Shown here piece after piece: positions 1-5,104 of a stretch of 5,104 nucleotides of DNA. Position numbers and translations under genes: made by a program. Positions within the stretch are counted from its first letter, which is position 1; every line of letters begins with the position of its first letter. The notes beneath the pieces were generated by a model, which saw only the letters and a list, made by a program, of their open reading frames with translations, did no database searches and was not told where the DNA came from. The DNA lies in contig NZ_CBFHYF010000068.1 of the NCBI RefSeq assembly GCF_965660005.1, positions 1 through 5,104 of the forward strand, given 5' to 3'. The DNA is from Porticoccus sp965660005. GTDB taxonomy: Bacteria; Pseudomonadota; Gammaproteobacteria; Pseudomonadales; Porticoccaceae.

Positions 1-9
1 GTTCTTATT

Positions 10-43
10 AAAAACCCACCCAGCAACGCTGGGTGGGTTTTTT
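10..43. terminator. Intrinsic terminator, probably bidirectional
   Basis: An inverted repeat pairs AAAACCCACCCAGC (11-24) with GCTGGGTGGGTTTT (28-41) around a 3-nt AAC loop. The GC core is 10 bp. A run of six T follows on the plus strand, and a run of A precedes it, so the element would also read as a terminator on the minus strand. It most likely ends a gene lying to the left of the window. It sits only about 35 nt before the first recognisable codons of the RTX transporter fragment, so it also marks the left limit of that scar. Confidence 0.9.
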
Positions 44-76
44 ATTGGCGTAAATTTTTCATCACTACATAATTCT

Positions 77-802
77 TGGGTCAAATACAGAAAGATATTT
101 GGTGAGGTGATAATCGCATCTTTTTTCTTGCAGCTATTTGCTCTGGTGACGCCGCTGTTCTTTCAGGTGGTAGTGGACAAGGTGCTGGTGCATAAAGGTT
201 TTACGACGCTCAATGTTCCGGCCTTTGGTTTTGTGGTGGTGGTTGTTTTTGGCACCTTGCTGGGTGGTTTGCGCAACTACCTGTTTAGCCATACCACAAA
301 CTGTGTAGACGTTAAGCTGGGAGCAAAGCTGTTCCATCACTTGGTTACTTTGCCCCTTGCCTGGTTCGAATCCCGCCAAGTAGGGCAGAGTGTCGCCAGA
401 GTAAGAGAGTTGGATACCATGCCCATATTCCTCACTGATGGCAGTGACCCCATCGTGAATGCCAGTTCAAAGCAGCGGGATATCGATGTACTGAGATTTG
501 CGGGCGATATTACCAACGAGCGGTTGCTGTTTTCCCAATCGGGTAATGATTTGGTGATTGATTTGTCCGGCACGACTGATTCGGTCAGAGTGCAAAACTG
601 GTACACCGATGCAGCCTCGCAGGTGAAAGAAATCCATACGCAAGACACAGTGATTTACGCCAGCGATATTGATGCGCTGGTATCGGCAATGGCGTCATTT
701 TCTGTGTCTTCTGGCACCGATGATTTCACTGACGCCCGGATTTTACCGTATGGACAAGCATTTGAAATTTTGGTGGAGGGAAATCATAAAGTTGCGGCTT
801 GA
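77..802 (+). pseudogene. Chimeric remnant: HlyB/RtxB-type ABC exporter fragment fused in frame to RTX protein C-terminus
   Basis: The first part resembles the transmembrane domain of type I secretion ATPases of the HlyB/RtxB family: FFLQLFALVTPLFFQVVVDK, then SHTTNCVDVKLGAKLF, then FESRQVGQSVARVRELD. Counting from a GTG at 107, this homology ends near residue 110 (FLT). Similarity also extends upstream of that GTG, to a Trp codon at 77 (WVKYRKIFGE). From about residue 111 the protein is the end of an RTX exported protein: DIDVLRFAGD, LLFSQSGNDLVIDL, VQNWYT and DALVSAMASF are typical of the haemolysin-type calcium-binding-related region and secretion-signal end. The Walker A, signature and Walker B motifs of the transporter and the GGxGxDxLx repeats of the toxin are all absent. 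No ATG and no well-spaced ribosome-binding site precede the frame. Some normally conserved transporter positions look changed (TNC for the usual TNR; ELDTMPIFLT for ELDxIRNFLT, from memory). I infer a deletion scar rather than a working gene, although the frame has no stop. Confidence 0.8.
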
Positions 803-845
803 CCGTTCGATGGGGCGTGTCGGCCGTTTACTTTGCAGTTAACAG

Positions 846-876
846 TTGTTTATCGCCTAACCAAATCAGGCATAAT
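846..876 (+). promoter_or_regulatory. Candidate sigma-70 promoter for the permease-birA-coaX-SPOR cluster
   Basis: CATAAT at 871-876 matches the -10 consensus at five of six positions and is followed by GCG. A -35-like TTGTTT lies at 846-851, giving a 19-nt spacer, which is longer than the preferred 17. The predicted start point near 883 leaves a leader of about 20 nt before the GTG at 904. It is the best promoter candidate in the gap between the RTX remnant and the permease gene, but the -35 is weak, so this is tentative. Confidence 0.35.
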
Positions 877-903
877 GCGAACCACGGAGCAATGGGAGCA
901 ACT

Positions 904-1704
904 GTGGATATTTACCTGCTTTACCTTTGCCTCGGTGCTGTCGCAGGACTGATCAGCGGCCTGTTTGGCCTGGGGGGCGGTGTTGTTATTGTCCCTATTC
1001 TTATCTTTACCTTCACTGCTCAGGGGATGTCTCAGGAGGTGCTGACGCATCTGGCCATCGGCACATCGCTGGCCACCATTGTGGTGACCTCAGTAAGTTC
1101 AATCTCTTCCCACCACAAACACGGCGCCATCCTCTGGTCGCTTGCCGGGTGGTTGACGCCCGGTATTTGTATTGGCGCTGCCCTGGGTGCTGTTTTTGCA
1201 GTCAGTATTTCTGGCACGGCGCTGCAGCTTGCCTTTGGCCTCTTTCTTTGTCTGGTGGCGCTAAAAATGGCATTCGCGCTCAATCCTTCCGGCGGTTCCA
1301 ATATGCCCGGTCGAGTGGGGCAGGCTATGGTGGGTACGGTGGTCGGTTTTGTCGCTAGCCTGTTCGGGATTGGTGGCGGCTCGCTCACGGTGCCTTATTT
1401 AACCTGGGTGCGGGTGTCGATGAAAAATGCCGTCGCCACCTCTGCCGCTTGCGGTCTGCCAATTGCTATCAGTGGGGCGCTGACCTACTGGTGGCAGGGT
1501 ATGGGTAAATCGGATTTGCCAGACGGTGCAGTCGGCTTTATTTATCTCCCGGCATTTTTGGGCATTATCATAGCCAGTACGATATTTGCCAGAGTCGGTG
1601 CGCGGCTTGCACACCGACTACCTGGCGATATTCTGCGCCGCAGTTTCTCTCTGTTATTGCTAATCATTGGTGTGCGGTTTGTCTGGCGCAATCTCGGAAT
1701 GTGA
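904..1704 (+). CDS. TauE/SafE-family membrane permease (putative sulfite/organosulfur anion exporter)
   Basis: An integral membrane protein of the TauE/SafE (COG0730) family. Members move small anions, in characterised cases sulfite or sulfoacetate; the substrate here cannot be told. With the GTG start at 904 it has 266 residues, normal for the family. The internal duplication is clear: GLFGLGGGVVIVP (residues 19-31) in the first half is echoed by SLFGIGGGSLTVP (152-164) in the second, each followed by a conserved loop (HLAIGTSLA; AVATSAACGLP). About eight hydrophobic segments are visible. I chose GTG 904 because GGGAG at 894-898 is spaced 5 nt from it and the product then begins directly with the first membrane helix. 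ATG 892 has its GGAG only 2 nt away. A TTG at 799 would add 35 hydrophilic residues unlike the family. The stop lies 9 nt before birA, suggesting co-transcription. Confidence 0.88.
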   Translation: MDIYLLYLCLGAVAGLISGLFGLGGGVVIVPILIFTFTAQGMSQEVLTHLAIGTSLATIVVTSVSSISSHHKHGAILWSLAGWLTPGICIGAALGAVFAVSISGTALQLAFGLFLCLVALKMAFALNPSGGSNMPGRVGQAMVGTVVGFVASLFGIGGGSLTVPYLTWVRVSMKNAVATSAACGLPIAISGALTYWWQGMGKSDLPDGAVGFIYLPAFLGIIIASTIFARVGARLAHRLPGDILRRSFSLLLLIIGVRFVWRNLGM

Positions 1705-1713
1705 AAGGCGTAT

Positions 1714-2682
1714 ATGAAAGGCTTGCTGACAATACTCAGTGATGGGCGTTTCCACTCGGGTGAAGAGCTCGGCAGTGTGCTGGGTATTTCAAGGACCGCA
1801 GTCTGGAAGCAAATACAAAAAATTGAGCAAACAGGCCTTGAGATAAAATCTCGGAGAGGCTGTGGCTACTGCCTTATGGCAGAGTTGGAGCTATTGGATC
1901 GAAACACGCTTATTCATAATCTTTCGGCTACTGCCAGGTCGCTGATCAGGGAGTTGCAGGTTGAGTTGTCCGTGCCCTCGACCAATGATCTGGTTAGAAA
2001 TGCCGCCGAGCAGGGAGACGCTACCGGCCTGATCGTGCTTGCCGAGCAACAAACGGCAGGTCGTGGACGGCGGGGCAGGCTCTGGGTCAGCCCCTTTGGC
2101 AGGAATATCTATCTCTCCCTCGGTTGGGGCTTTGACGGTGGCGTGCAAGTGCTCGAAGGCCTGAGTCTTGCAGTTGGTGTGGCTGTAAGGTGTGCAATAC
2201 AGTCTTGTGGTATCCACGGGCTGATGTTCAAGTGGCCCAATGATTTGTTCCTGGAAGATAAAAAGGTAGGCGGTATTTTGTTGGAAGTACTGGGGGACCC
2301 CTCGGGCTTCTGTCAGGTGATTATAGGCGTTGGTATCAATCTGGGTATGCCGGATAAAAGCGGTGAGTTGATTGACCAGGCATGGACAGATATTGGTTTA
2401 ACGTCAGGGCGGCCGGTCAGTCGCAATAGGTTGGCCTCTGCCATTATTGAAGAAATGCTCGCCTTACTGGAAAACTTTCATGAGGTTGGTTTTGCCCCCT
2501 ACCGTGAAGAATGGCTGCGATTTGATATCAATACGGACAGAAAGGTCAACCTGATATTAATGAATAAAACGGTTCAGGGTATAGCGAGAGGTGTTGATGA
2601 GAGCGGCGCATTGAAGCTTGAGATCGGCGACGAGATCAAACGGTTCAGTGGCGGCGAAATCAGTCTCAGGAGCGCAGAATGA
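1714..2682 (+). CDS. birA: Bifunctional biotin--[acetyl-CoA-carboxylase] ligase / biotin operon repressor BirA
   Basis: Activates biotin with ATP to biotinyl-5'-AMP and transfers it to the carrier lysine of the AccB subunit of acetyl-CoA carboxylase. The biotinyl-AMP-bound dimer can also repress biotin synthesis genes. The 322 residues match the two-function class (E. coli BirA is 321). Residues 1-60 form a winged helix-turn-helix (SGEELGSVLGISRTAVWKQI). The catalytic domain follows, with STND (89-92), the biotinyl-AMP loop GRGRRG (116-121), KWPNDL (173-178) and KVGGILLE (184-191) containing the lysine equivalent to E. coli K183. The C-terminal SH3-like domain ends in GGEISLRSAE, almost as in E. 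coli. The ATG at 1714 has AAAGG 5 nt upstream. The stop overlaps coaX by 4 nt (ATGA), indicating translational coupling. With the DNA-binding domain intact, repressor activity is expected, but I see no bio genes or operator in the window. Confidence 0.96.
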   Translation: MKGLLTILSDGRFHSGEELGSVLGISRTAVWKQIQKIEQTGLEIKSRRGCGYCLMAELELLDRNTLIHNLSATARSLIRELQVELSVPSTNDLVRNAAEQGDATGLIVLAEQQTAGRGRRGRLWVSPFGRNIYLSLGWGFDGGVQVLEGLSLAVGVAVRCAIQSCGIHGLMFKWPNDLFLEDKKVGGILLEVLGDPSGFCQVIIGVGINLGMPDKSGELIDQAWTDIGLTSGRPVSRNRLASAIIEEMLALLENFHEVGFAPYREEWLRFDINTDRKVNLILMNKTVQGIARGVDESGALKLEIGDEIKRFSGGEISLRSAE

Positions 2683-3395
2683 TTGTCGACATTGACGTTG
2701 GAAACAGTCGGATCAAATGTCGATTGACTGAGAAGGGAGTTTCTGTTGGTATGCCGCCGGCCACAGATATCAAAAGCCTGTTGCAATCGATTGGAGAGCG
2801 GGGACGTCCAACCCGAATTCGTCTCTCCAGTGTAGGCAGAAAGGAGGTTGCCGGGGAAGTTGCGGTGCAGGCAGCTCTGTGGGGCTGTCAAATGCAGCAG
2901 GCCAAAACCACCCGTGAGGCTGGAGATGTGCGCTGTGGTTATCTGGATCCTTCATCCATGGGAGTTGATCGTTGGTTGGCGCTGCTGGCTGCACGAAATC
3001 GATTTCGGTGTGCCTGTATCGTTGTGGATGCGGGCACTGCGACTACCGTGGATATTATTGACAAACAAGGTTGTCACCTCGGTGGTTACATCGTGCCCGG
3101 ATTCGCCATGATCTACCAATCGCTTAATCTGGGAACCAGTAATATTTCGATCGAGCCTGATTCAATTACGAATTGTGCTCCGGGGAAAACAACCGGTGAG
3201 GCGATAGGCCATGGCGCGTTGTTGATGGTCAAGACAATGATTGAAGCATCGGCCGCGAGGTTGGAGGAGGAGGCTCAGCCCGTGAAAGTCATTGTCTCTG
3301 GCGGTGACGGACCGGTGCTGAAAAATGTGATCGAGAGGGATTGCGTCTATATTCGCGATTTGGTGTTGGATGGTCTTGACGTCATGTTCCCATAG
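2679..3395 (+). CDS. coaX: Type III pantothenate kinase CoaX
   Basis: Catalyses the ATP-dependent phosphorylation of pantothenate, the first step of coenzyme A synthesis, in the cytosol. Type III enzymes belong to the ASKHA fold and, as known for the family, resist feedback by CoA and need a monovalent cation. The 238 residues are near the usual length of about 240-260. Visible motifs in order are the N-terminal phosphate-binding IDVGNSRIK (5-13), GVDRW (95-99), the central DAGTATTVD (117-125) with the catalytic-type aspartate, GGYIVPG (135-141), TTGEAIGHGA (171-180) and VSGGDG (206-211). All ASKHA signature blocks are present, so the enzyme looks functional. Its ATG overlaps the birA stop as ATGA, so it is probably translated by coupled re-initiation; the end of birA supplies AGGAG at 2669-2673. 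Older annotations call this family 'Baf' (Bvg accessory factor). Confidence 0.95.
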   Translation: MIVDIDVGNSRIKCRLTEKGVSVGMPPATDIKSLLQSIGERGRPTRIRLSSVGRKEVAGEVAVQAALWGCQMQQAKTTREAGDVRCGYLDPSSMGVDRWLALLAARNRFRCACIVVDAGTATTVDIIDKQGCHLGGYIVPGFAMIYQSLNLGTSNISIEPDSITNCAPGKTTGEAIGHGALLMVKTMIEASAARLEEEAQPVKVIVSGGDGPVLKNVIERDCVYIRDLVLDGLDVMFP

Positions 3396-3405
3396 GTGTT
3401 TGCCA

Positions 3406-4152
3406 ATGCGATGGTTGTTTTTTGTTTTGGTTTTAATCAACCTGGTGGCAGCTTACTGGTTCTATAGTACGGCTGCCTTTCGTGCGGAACAGGTCGATAG
3501 CCAAAAAAATGAATTGGCGGCCCATCAAGAAAAAGAAAAATATGCTCCGCTATTGCTCGTAGAGGAGATGCCAGCGTTAACTGAAGAGGCAGATGAATCG
3601 CAATCAGTTTCGGATAATCCTCTTGCAAGTACCGCTGATAATGTTCTGTCTTCCGGGAATGGTGGAGGCCTCCGTTGCCTGCTGATTGGCCCTTTGGACG
3701 AGATTGACGCCGAAGAACTTCGCCGTCGACTGCTGTCGTATGGGTTTGGCGGGGAGCTGGTTTGGCGAACCACCAGAATAAGAGAGAATCATTGGTTGAT
3801 TGTTCCGCCGCTGGCATCACGAGTCGAGGCCAGCAAAATGTTAAAGGATTTGCGCAGCAAAGAGATTGATAGCTTTCTGATAGCCGAAGGTGAATATAAA
3901 AACGGGATAACCCTCGGGGTGTTTAGTGACAGGGATAATATCGAACACTATCGGCACAAGCTGGTTACTCAGGGATACCCTGTGGTGGTCGTTCCCCGAC
4001 CTGCTACGGTGGAAGAGCGCTGGCTACAGCTGCGTCAGTACACGCTCCAATCTGCACCGAAAGGACTGATGGAACTCATTGATGAAGAAGATAAAAATAC
4101 TTCAAGGCGGATGACTGAGGACACCTGTGTGAGCTCAGGTTCTGCTGAATAA
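3406..4152 (+). CDS. Membrane-anchored SPOR-domain protein of unknown specific role
   Basis: The product has 248 residues from the ATG at 3406. An N-terminal membrane segment (about residues 3-20, LFFVLVLINLVAAYWFY) anchors it, probably with the rest in the periplasm. A charged, Glu/Gln/Lys-rich linker (about 25-88) follows. Residues 90-162 fit a SPOR fold: CLLIGPL, an Arg/Leu-rich helix, HWLIVPPLASRVEASKML, then EIDSFLI. A second, shorter SPOR-like stretch follows (ITLGVFSDRDNIEHYRHKL, 168-186, then TQGYPVVVV). SPOR domains generally bind peptidoglycan lacking stem peptides, often at division sites; applying that here is inference. A homologous SPOR protein sits in the same place (after coaX, before the tRNA-tuf cluster) in Pseudomonas. 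I chose ATG 3406 because AGG at 3394-3396 lies 9 nt upstream and the helix then starts at once. An upstream ATG at 3370 lies inside coaX and adds 12 non-hydrophobic residues. Confidence 0.85.
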   Translation: MRWLFFVLVLINLVAAYWFYSTAAFRAEQVDSQKNELAAHQEKEKYAPLLLVEEMPALTEEADESQSVSDNPLASTADNVLSSGNGGGLRCLLIGPLDEIDAEELRRRLLSYGFGGELVWRTTRIRENHWLIVPPLASRVEASKMLKDLRSKEIDSFLIAEGEYKNGITLGVFSDRDNIEHYRHKLVTQGYPVVVVPRPATVEERWLQLRQYTLQSAPKGLMELIDEEDKNTSRRMTEDTCVSSGSAE

Positions 4153-4238
4153 GCCGATTGTCAGTGCTTGATAGGGAGGTTTCCCTTCTGGTGGCAGCGA
4201 TATAAAGTAGAAAACTGTCGCCTGGATTGCGGCAATGG

Positions 4239-4267
4239 TTGATTATAGTGCCAACTTTCACTAGAAT
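4239..4267 (+). promoter_or_regulatory. Stable-RNA-type sigma-70 promoter of the tRNA-tuf operon
   Basis: TTGATT (4239-4244) and TAGAAT (4262-4267) are separated by exactly 17 nt. The -10 is followed by CGCGCTCCC, a GC-rich discriminator typical of tRNA and rRNA promoters under stringent (ppGpp/DksA) control. The predicted start is near 4274, leaving a leader of about 26 nt before the first tRNA. The leader can form a small CCCG/CGGG hairpin (4274-4277 with 4287-4290). No other good promoter is seen before the later tRNAs or tuf, so this one probably drives all of them. Confidence 0.75.
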
Positions 4268-4299
4268 CGCGCTCCCGATTTAATAGCGGGTCTTATAGA

Positions 4300-4375
4300 G
4301 CTGGCGTAGCTCAGTTGGTAGAGCAGCTGACTTGTAATCAGCCGGTCGGGGGTTCGACTCCTCTCGCCAGCTCCA
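4300..4375 (+). tRNA. tRNA-Thr (anticodon TGT)
   Basis: A full cloverleaf of 76 nt including an encoded CCA. The acceptor stem pairs GCTGGCG (4300-4306) with CGCCAGC (4365-4371). The D stem is GCTC/GAGC. The anticodon stem GCTGA/TCAGC (4326-4330, 4338-4342) encloses the loop CTTGTAA with TGT at 4333-4335. The T loop is TTCGACT (4353-4359), and its stem has two G-T wobbles. The discriminator is T, as expected for proteobacterial tRNA-Thr. It reads ACA and other ACN codons and corresponds in position to E. coli thrU. Confidence 0.97.
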
Positions 4376-4382
4376 ATTAATA

Positions 4383-4414
4383 CAGTTTGAGCGAGCTGTT
4401 TGACAGCCAAACTG
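4383..4414 (+). other. Stem-loop in the Thr-Tyr tRNA spacer, possible processing structure
   Basis: CAGTTTG (4383-4389) pairs with CAAACTG (4408-4414), and within it GCTGT (4395-4399) pairs with ACAGC (4403-4407) around a TTG loop, leaving a 5-nt bulge on the 5' side. It lies between two tRNAs in one transcript, so a role in RNase processing is plausible, but this is inferred from pairing alone. Confidence 0.4.
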
Positions 4415-4442
4415 GTGGCATGGACAATGTCCAACATTTTTC

Positions 4443-4526
4443 GCAGGGGTTCCCGAGCGGCCAAAGGGATCAGACTGTAAATCTGACGCGAAAGCTTCGG
4501 TGGTTCGAATCCACCCCCCTGCACCA
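4443..4526 (+). tRNA. tRNA-Tyr (anticodon GTA)
   Basis: An 84-nt class II tRNA with encoded CCA. The acceptor stem pairs GCAGGGG (4443-4449) with CCCCTGC (4516-4522), and the discriminator is A. The anticodon stem TCAGA/TCTGA (4470-4474, 4482-4486) holds the loop CTGTAAA with GTA at 4477-4479. A variable arm of about 12 nt (4487-4498), with a short GAA/TTC stem, is the mark of bacterial tRNA-Tyr. The T stem GGTGG/CCACC encloses TTCGAAT. The body closely resembles E. coli tyrU, which occupies the same operon position. Confidence 0.97.
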
Positions 4527-4781
4527 AGTTTTAGGGCAGGCACGATAGGTCGGTGTGCTTGTATGTGTTACCCGGGAGCGAAGATGGTGCTGCATTCCGG
4601 TGGGAAAGCGGCCCTCTGTTGAGAAGCAGGCAAGGGTAGCGTGGAAGACGGATATTATTCTAAAGATTGAATGGTCTATCCTCTCGAGCAAATGTGAATA
4701 AGGTAATTGGCCCCTGACGGGGTTGGTGTCGGTTGAGTCGTCAATCGACACCTTATTATTTGACGGAGTGTTGTAAGCATA
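4527..4781 (+). other. Long non-coding spacer between tRNA-Tyr and tRNA-Gly
   Basis: These 255 nt lie inside the tRNA operon, where the neighbouring spacers are only 67 and 22 nt. I see no credible gene in it. The longest element with a plausible ribosome-binding site is a 12-codon frame at 4584-4622 (GGGAG 5 nt before the ATG), which could be chance. The right-hand part contains the strong stem-loop listed separately. No tRNA-like remnant, well-formed promoter or mobile-element end was recognised. Confidence 0.5.
4725..4761 (+). terminator. 12-bp stem-loop followed by a T-rich run: possible attenuator/terminator or processing site
   Basis: GGTGTCGGTTGA (4725-4736) pairs without mismatch (one G-T) with TCAATCGACACC (4741-4752) around a GTCG tetraloop, and TTATTATTT follows directly. 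The T run is interrupted by A, so full termination is doubtful. Partial termination or RNase recognition between tRNA-Tyr and tRNA-Gly would fit. An alternative hairpin built on CCCC (4711-4714)/GGGG (4719-4722), extendable by G-T pairs to 4706/4727, would compete for the first bases of this stem. Confidence 0.4.
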
Positions 4782-4855
<74 letters not shown>

Positions 4856-4877
4856 ATGCCTGTTTAAGTATGTTTAT

Positions 4878-4953
<76 letters not shown>

Positions 4954-5021
4954 GTATTTCCCCCGGGCATGTTCCGTGGTGTTTTTGATTCAGGTGTCAG
5001 GTTTAAAGAGGAGCGCTCGTC

Positions 5022-5104
5022 ATGTCAAAAGCAAAGTTTGAACGTAACAAGCCCCACGTAAACGTTGGCACTATTGGTCACGTTGACCACGGCAAGACCA
5101 CCCT
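5022..5104 (+). CDS. tuf: Elongation factor Tu, 5' end only (cut by window end)
   Basis: EF-Tu is the GTPase that carries aminoacyl-tRNA to the ribosome. Only 27 codons are present: the start MSKAKFERNKPHVNVGTIGH is that of proteobacterial EF-Tu, and the G1 phosphate-binding loop GHVDHGKT (residues 19-26) is complete. AGAGGAG at 5007-5013 is a strong ribosome-binding site 8 nt before the ATG. There is no promoter or terminator in the 68 nt after tRNA-Thr(GGT), so tuf is probably read from the tRNA promoter. By context this is the tufB copy (the one beside tRNAs and normally followed by secE-nusG); whether a tufA copy exists elsewhere cannot be seen. Confidence 0.97.
   Translation, partial: MSKAKFERNKPHVNVGTIGHVDHGKTT

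Noticed and set aside
799..903. TTG start at 799, which would extend the permease by 35 residues
   Set aside because: The added residues are hydrophilic and unlike the family, no ribosome-binding site precedes the TTG, and the candidate promoter at 846-876 would lie inside the coding region.
927..1358. A 143-codon plus-strand frame inside the permease gene
   Set aside because: It is out of frame with a clear TauE/SafE protein and its Cys/Arg-rich composition is that of a shadow frame.
3370..3405. ATG at 3370 as start of the SPOR protein
   Set aside because: It lies inside coaX, has no suitable ribosome-binding site, and adds 12 residues before an otherwise immediate membrane anchor.
4173..4186. 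AGGGA-GGTT-TCCCT hairpin after the SPOR gene as an operon terminator
   Set aside because: The stem is only 5 bp and is followed by CTGG rather than a T run, so the operon may simply read through toward the tRNA promoter.
4201..4206. TATAAA as a -10 element of an extra tRNA promoter
   Set aside because: The nearest -35-like TTGATA (4168-4173) is 27 nt away, much too far; the pair at 4239-4267 is far better.
4760..4765. TTGACG just after the big hairpin as a -35 for tRNA-Gly
   Set aside because: At 16-18 nt downstream there is only CGGGTA-type sequence inside the tRNA itself, so no -10 is present.

Overview
The window looks like a chromosomal segment of a gammaproteobacterium, probably a marine member of the Pseudomonadales/Cellvibrionales area. 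The main reason is gene order: birA - coaX - SPOR-domain protein - tRNA-Thr/Tyr/Gly/Thr - tuf. From memory, Pseudomonas has birA-coaX-SPOR upstream of its tRNA-tufB cluster, and the tRNA order and anticodons match the Escherichia coli thrU-tyrU-glyT-thrT-tufB operon. Use of coaX (type III pantothenate kinase) instead of coaA also fits Pseudomonas-like bacteria better than enterics. Genus placement is inference.

Region 1 (1-802) is a scar of an accessory locus. A bidirectional-looking intrinsic terminator (10-43), for a gene outside the window, is followed by an open frame that joins an internal piece of a HlyB/RtxB-type secretion ATPase (membrane part only, no ATPase domain) to the C-terminal end of an RTX (haemolysin-type) exported protein. 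The junction lies near 434-440. The frame is uninterrupted, but it has no convincing start site and cannot make either parent protein. I read it as a deletion remnant of a type I secretion/RTX locus.

Region 2 (about 840-4152) is a tight co-directional cluster: a TauE/SafE-family membrane permease, birA (biotin ligase/repressor), coaX, and a membrane-anchored SPOR-domain protein. Spacers are 9 nt, a 4-nt ATGA overlap, and 10 nt, so it is probably one operon, perhaps driven by a promoter at about 846-876. BirA and CoaX serve cofactor supply (biotin attachment, CoA synthesis). The roles of the permease and the SPOR protein in this group are not evident.

Region 3 (4153-5104) is the translation cluster. 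A strong stable-RNA-type promoter with a GC-rich discriminator (4239-4267 and just downstream) precedes tRNA-Thr(TGT), tRNA-Tyr(GTA), tRNA-Gly(TCC), tRNA-Thr(GGT) and the first 27 codons of tuf (EF-Tu), which runs off the window end. The Tyr-Gly spacer is unusually long (255 nt) and holds a perfect 12-bp stem-loop followed by a T-rich run, the least explained element of this part.

Most of the window is conserved housekeeping. The points worth a second look are the RTX transporter/toxin chimera and the structured spacer inside the tRNA operon. I found no CRISPR, insertion sequence, integrase or novel multi-gene system.
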